This document shows positions 6,351 through 9,082 of a stretch of DNA of 9,082 bases, piece by piece (the first letter of the stretch is position 1; each line of letters opens with the position of its first letter). The DNA comes from an uncultured Sphingorhabdus sp. GTDB taxonomy: Bacteria; Pseudomonadota; Alphaproteobacteria; Sphingomonadales; Sphingomonadaceae. The translations under genes were made by a program, and so were the position numbers. The stretch is from contig CALMYW010000481.1 of the NCBI GenBank assembly GCA_937873665.1, positions 1 to 9,082 of the forward strand, given 5' to 3'. The notes beneath the pieces were generated by a model. It had not been told where the DNA came from and did not search any database. It was given only the letters and a program-made list of their open reading frames with translations.

Positions 6351-7711
6351 GTCCGCGCCTCCTGCCCCAGATTGAGGCATGGCGCGCCCAACGCGCGGAA
6401 CCGCTCGTTGGCGTGTTGCAGCAGGTCCTGCGTGACTGTGATGTAAACCAGGGTCGAGTTGATATCCCGATGGCCCAGATAGGTTGCGAGGAACGGCAGG
6501 CGCTCCTGCGGGTTGATGCCTGTCCGGTACCATTCGAGGATACGGTTCACGACCATCGAGTGCCGCAGGTCGTGCAGGCGAGGCCCCGTTCGCCCCAGCT
6601 GTGGCTTCAGCCCGGCCCGACGGATAACGTCGACCAGCAGCCAGTTGACGGCCTGTTTCGTGTAGCGGGCGCTGCGCTGCTCATGCCAGAACAGGCCGGA
6701 ACTTGGATCGTGTGATCCACCGGCCCGGCGTCGTGTATCGATGTAGGTCCGGAGTTCGGCCATCACGCTGTCGGGAAGCGGTAGGATTCTGGTCTTGTAG
6801 AACTTGGTCTGCCGGATCGTGATCGTGCCGGCCTGGAGATCGACGTCACCCAGATCGAGGCGGGCAAGCTCGCTTCGCCGCAGTCCTGCGCAATAGGCGA
6901 GCAGCAGCATGGTGTAGATGGTCAACGGGCGAAGCGGAGCCCGTGGCGAGGGGTAGGAACGGGCGATGTCGAGCATGTGCCGCACATCGGCGGGCGTATA
7001 GATATGAGGTTTGCGCCATTGCTTGGCCACTTCCTTCCCCGGACGCGGGTCGGGCCGGCGCGGCGGGAGCGACGGATCCCGGTGGCGGAGGATATTCGCA
7101 AGGAGGCGCTTCAGCTTTTCGCACTCATTCGCGTGATTGCGTGCCGTTTTGGCCGCTGACCAGTGTTCGAGCATCACCCCGAGCGGTTGTTCCTGAAGCG
7201 CCGGGTTCAACTGCAGGAACCGGTCGAACCGCAAGAGCCACACGGGCTGCGAGGTGTATTTGTAACCCCGGTTGCGCATCAGCGCGACGTGCTCGGCCAT
7301 CATTTCACCCAGCACGCTGCCGTAACGCCTGGGCTGGCGAAGTTCGGCAAGCGCGCCGTCCGGATCGCGCGACGCCAGCGCCCGCCACACCGGCATGCAC
7401 TGCTTGATATTACACGCATCGCGCAGGGCAGCGACGGGATTGCATTCGATCGCTCCAGCTTCCAGCAGATGGTCGAGGAACCGGTCGATGATGCGAGTGC
7501 GGTGCAACCGCGTCGTTGCTGCCCACTGGGTCGAGAACACCTCTAGCCAGGCCACCAGCACGTCCTTGCCGAGTTCGGCGTGGTGTTCAGCGGCGTCCTG
7601 GAAGCTGCCCAGCGCCTGCTTGTAATAGGCGCGGCTGCTGGGGCTGCGCAGACCAAGGCTCGCAAGATAACGCGCCATCAGCAGCCGGTCAGGATCGGGC
7701 CATATCGTCAT
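6347..7711 (-). CDS. ritB: RIT element tyrosine recombinase B (second gene of the trio)
   Basis: 454 aa from ATG 7711, with GGAGGTG at 7717-7723 and an ATGA overlap with the ritA stop. A long N-terminal part (about 1-235) contains two helical core-binding-like segments (RAYYKQALGSFQDA near 27-40; a second near 135-215). The catalytic domain spans about 240-435. Catalytic residues are R278 in CAGLRRSEL, K303 (or K306) in TKFYKTR, H380 and R383 in RLHDLRH, H414 in YLGHRD and Y423 in TLVYITV, the complete set. It is the longest of the three RIT enzymes, mainly through the N-terminal extension, which may contact the repeats or the partner recombinases (inference). Tight coupling to both neighbours suggests balanced synthesis of the three subunits. 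Confidence 0.92.
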   Translation of the reverse strand: MTIWPDPDRLLMARYLASLGLRSPSSRAYYKQALGSFQDAAEHHAELGKDVLVAWLEVFSTQWAATTRLHRTRIIDRFLDHLLEAGAIECNPVAALRDACNIKQCMPVWRALASRDPDGALAELRQPRRYGSVLGEMMAEHVALMRNRGYKYTSQPVWLLRFDRFLQLNPALQEQPLGVMLEHWSAAKTARNHANECEKLKRLLANILRHRDPSLPPRRPDPRPGKEVAKQWRKPHIYTPADVRHMLDIARSYPSPRAPLRPLTIYTMLLLAYCAGLRRSELARLDLGDVDLQAGTITIRQTKFYKTRILPLPDSVMAELRTYIDTRRRAGGSHDPSSGLFWHEQRSARYTKQAVNWLLVDVIRRAGLKPQLGRTGPRLHDLRHSMVVNRILEWYRTGINPQERLPFLATYLGHRDINSTLVYITVTQDLLQHANERFRALGAPCLNLGQEART

Positions 7712-8940
7712 GACAACACCTCCGTTCCTGGGACGTCGAGTGCGATGGCCCTGAGATCCTCTGTGGCAAGCTTAAGGTAAGGCGCCGTGGACTCGGTCGA
7801 ACGGTGCCCGAGCATGTCGCCGATGATCTTCTGCGGCACCGAAGCGCGCAGCATTTCCACCGCGCGGGCATGGCGGAAGATATGCGGACCACTCTTGCCT
7901 GGTGGCTCGACCCCGGCGTCACGAAGCCGCCGCCGCACTGCGCTGCCCAGCATCCCAAGTCTGCGATAGGGCGCACGCGTACGGATGAAGACTTCCCGGG
8001 CGTCGGTCACAGGCCGTCCCGCGCGTAGATAGGCGAGCACCGCTTCGCCCACCGGCGCCATCAGGGGCAGGAACGAACAGGCGCGGGTCTTGGTGTGCCT
8101 GATACGGATCGATTCCGCGCGCCAGTCGATGTCGTCGATCCGCAGGTTGCGGATCTCGCCCGACCGCAGGCCATAGGTCGCGAGCAGTTGCAGGATCGCG
8201 TAGTCTCGCAGTCCCACCGGCGTTCTGTCCTTCCCCGCCACCTCCAGGACGGCAGCGATCTGGTCCCGCTCCAGGATCGAAGGCACACCTTCGTAGGCGT
8301 AGAGCAGCGGGCCTATGACGTGCGGCGACAAGTCGATCGCAATGCGGCCTGTGCGGTGCAGATAGCGCAGCATCGAACGAAGTCGCTCCGCGACATCCTT
8401 CACCGATTTGCGGGTCTGGTGGGGGCTGCGCGTTTCCATGTAGCGGTCGACGTCGCTGACGGTCGTTTCCATCAAGCTACCGACGCCGCATCGATCATGC
8501 TGCCAGGCAAGGAAGTTCCTGCCCTCCCACATCAATGCGTCGATGCTGCGCTCCGCCAGGCCCCGTTCCTCGCGCAGCCAGGTCTCGTATTCGTCGCAGA
8601 TCGCAAAGCGTAGCGCGTCAGCAGCGCAGGTCGCTTTCGGTGCCGGCGGCCACTGCCCTTGTGCATGCCGCAGCAATGCATGGATTCCCGATCGCGGAAT
8701 GAAGTGCCAGTACGGCCCAGGCGATCGGCCATGGCGTTTGCGGAACATCGCGATCGAATGTTGCAGGTATTGTGCCACCAGCGCCTCGGTCACCTCGATG
8801 ATCGGAATTCTGCGCTGAGCAATATAGTCGAGGAACCCGCGCACATAGGCGCAGTAGTTCCCGGCCACCACCGGGCTGTATCGCTGGCTGATCAGTACGG
8901 CTTTGAGTTCGGCAATTAGTTCGCAATTGGCATTCGACAT
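7708..8940 (-). CDS. ritA: RIT element tyrosine recombinase A (first gene of the trio)
   Basis: 410 aa from ATG 8940, with AGAGGAG at 8947-8953, 6 nt before the start. The ribosome site lies in one arm of a hairpin (8949-8976). Two N-terminal helical regions, one at about 1-100 and a core-binding domain at about 108-205, precede the catalytic domain at about 218-400. The active site is complete: R259 in TYGLRSGEI, K284 in RHTKTR, H353 and R356 in GPHIFRHA, H379 in MLGHR and Y388 in TAPYLK, with 9-residue His-Tyr spacing. As first gene of the trio it is read from a leader of about 140 bp that includes the right terminal repeat. Translation may be damped by the hairpin. The three RIT proteins are only distantly alike, so this is not a recent tandem duplication. 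Confidence 0.92.
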   Translation of the reverse strand: MSNANCELIAELKAVLISQRYSPVVAGNYCAYVRGFLDYIAQRRIPIIEVTEALVAQYLQHSIAMFRKRHGRSPGPYWHFIPRSGIHALLRHAQGQWPPAPKATCAADALRFAICDEYETWLREERGLAERSIDALMWEGRNFLAWQHDRCGVGSLMETTVSDVDRYMETRSPHQTRKSVKDVAERLRSMLRYLHRTGRIAIDLSPHVIGPLLYAYEGVPSILERDQIAAVLEVAGKDRTPVGLRDYAILQLLATYGLRSGEIRNLRIDDIDWRAESIRIRHTKTRACSFLPLMAPVGEAVLAYLRAGRPVTDAREVFIRTRAPYRRLGMLGSAVRRRLRDAGVEPPGKSGPHIFRHARAVEMLRASVPQKIIGDMLGHRSTESTAPYLKLATEDLRAIALDVPGTEVLS

Positions 8941-8948
8941 AGTGGGCT

Positions 8949-8976
8949 CCTCTGCTGGTCAAAGCGACAGCAGAGG
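8949..8976 (-). promoter_or_regulatory. Hairpin covering the ritA ribosome binding site
   Basis: CCTCTGCTG (8949-8957) and CAGCAGAGG (8968-8976) are perfect 9-bp complements with a 10-nt loop. In the ritA mRNA the arm nearer the start contains most of the AGAGGAG ribosome site, so the folded stem would hide it. It could equally be a DNA operator. Confidence 0.5.
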
Positions 8977-8984
8977 TTTGGCGC

Positions 8985-9003
8985 GAAATAATGCGGAGCA
9001 AAG
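8985..9003 (+). repeat. Inner inverted motif, right end
   Basis: On the minus strand it reads CTTTGCTCCGCATTATTTC and resembles the left inner motif (5329-5347), with identical CATTATTTC. It is inverted relative to the adjacent terminal repeat. Its distance from the repeat core is about 11 bp longer than at the left end. Confidence 0.5.
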
Positions 9004-9015
9004 CCCGTCAATCAA
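8987..9015 (-). promoter_or_regulatory. Candidate ritABC promoter
   Basis: On the minus strand, TTGATT (9010-9015) and ATTATT (8987-8992) are spaced by 17 bp, upstream of ritA. The -10 lies in the inner repeat motif (8985-9003), so recombinase binding could repress it. Hexamers are imperfect; a second -10-like GATAAT lies within the terminal repeat itself. Confidence 0.35.
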
Positions 9016-9046
9016 CGGCGGAATCACGCGGATTTCAGACGCTGAA

Positions 9047-9082
9047 GCCGCGTTCCTTCACATTATCGACACCTCGCGATTA
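9047..9082 (-). repeat. RIT right terminal inverted repeat (36 bp)
   Basis: Exact reverse complement of 5261-5296. The last base of the window is the outermost matched base, so whether the repeat continues outward cannot be seen. Confidence 0.95.

Larger units (their letters stand above)
5261..9082 (-). mobile_element. Recombinase-in-trio (RIT) element, complete within its inverted repeats
   Basis: Three adjacent, co-directional tyrosine recombinase genes with 4-bp overlaps are enclosed by a perfect 36-bp terminal inverted repeat. The unit is 3822 bp. This matches the published RIT architecture (ritA-ritB-ritC always together in fixed order). All three enzymes keep their catalytic residues and no frame is broken, so the element is probably functional or recently active. 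The outer boundary may extend left to about 5238, since ArdC similarity stops there. The right flank is outside the window. Confidence 0.9.

Noticed and set aside
6351..6533. Longer ritC form starting at 6533
   Set aside because: It would overlap ritB by 187 bp and its extra residues look non-coding; ATG 6350 has AGGAGG and an ATGA overlap.
1..9082. CRISPR arrays, tRNA or rRNA genes
   Set aside because: No regularly spaced repeats, cloverleaf or rRNA-like sequence was seen.

Overview
The window is high-GC accessory DNA. Its codon use, strong GGAGG ribosome binding sites and ArdC-type genes suit an alphaproteobacterium, most likely a sphingomonad. That assignment is inference from style; no taxonomic marker gene is present. 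The whole window looks like part of a mobile or integrated element.

Left part, plus strand (1-3731): two translationally coupled large tyrosine recombinases. The first (cut by the window edge) has lost the canonical first catalytic Arg and the first His of the active site. The second (720 aa) keeps an essentially complete active site. Both carry Cys-rich, possibly zinc-binding, C-terminal tails. Such multi-recombinase operons are integration modules of islands and Tn554-like elements. A further recombinase gene may lie upstream of the window.

Middle (3732-5260): a 170-bp leader with a strong hairpin, then an ArdC-type antirestriction protein (ssDNA-binding N-terminal domain plus HEAAH zincin domain). 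This is a typical establishment gene of conjugative or integrative elements. It is followed by about 490 bp without a solid gene. This stretch holds several hairpins and, at its right end, a remnant of a second ArdC-like gene that stops abruptly next to the next element.

Right part (5261-9082): a complete recombinase-in-trio (RIT) element. Three different tyrosine recombinases (ritA-ritB-ritC) lie on the minus strand, joined by ATGA overlaps, each with a full set of catalytic residues. A perfect 36-bp terminal inverted repeat bounds them, and its right copy ends exactly at the window end. Inside each repeat is a second, inverted, imperfect copy of the repeat core. Just outside the left repeat is a 9-8-9 palindrome shaped like a tyrosine-recombinase core site. 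The RIT appears to have inserted into the ArdC-like remnant. In all, five tyrosine recombinase genes of two unrelated modules lie in 9 kb.
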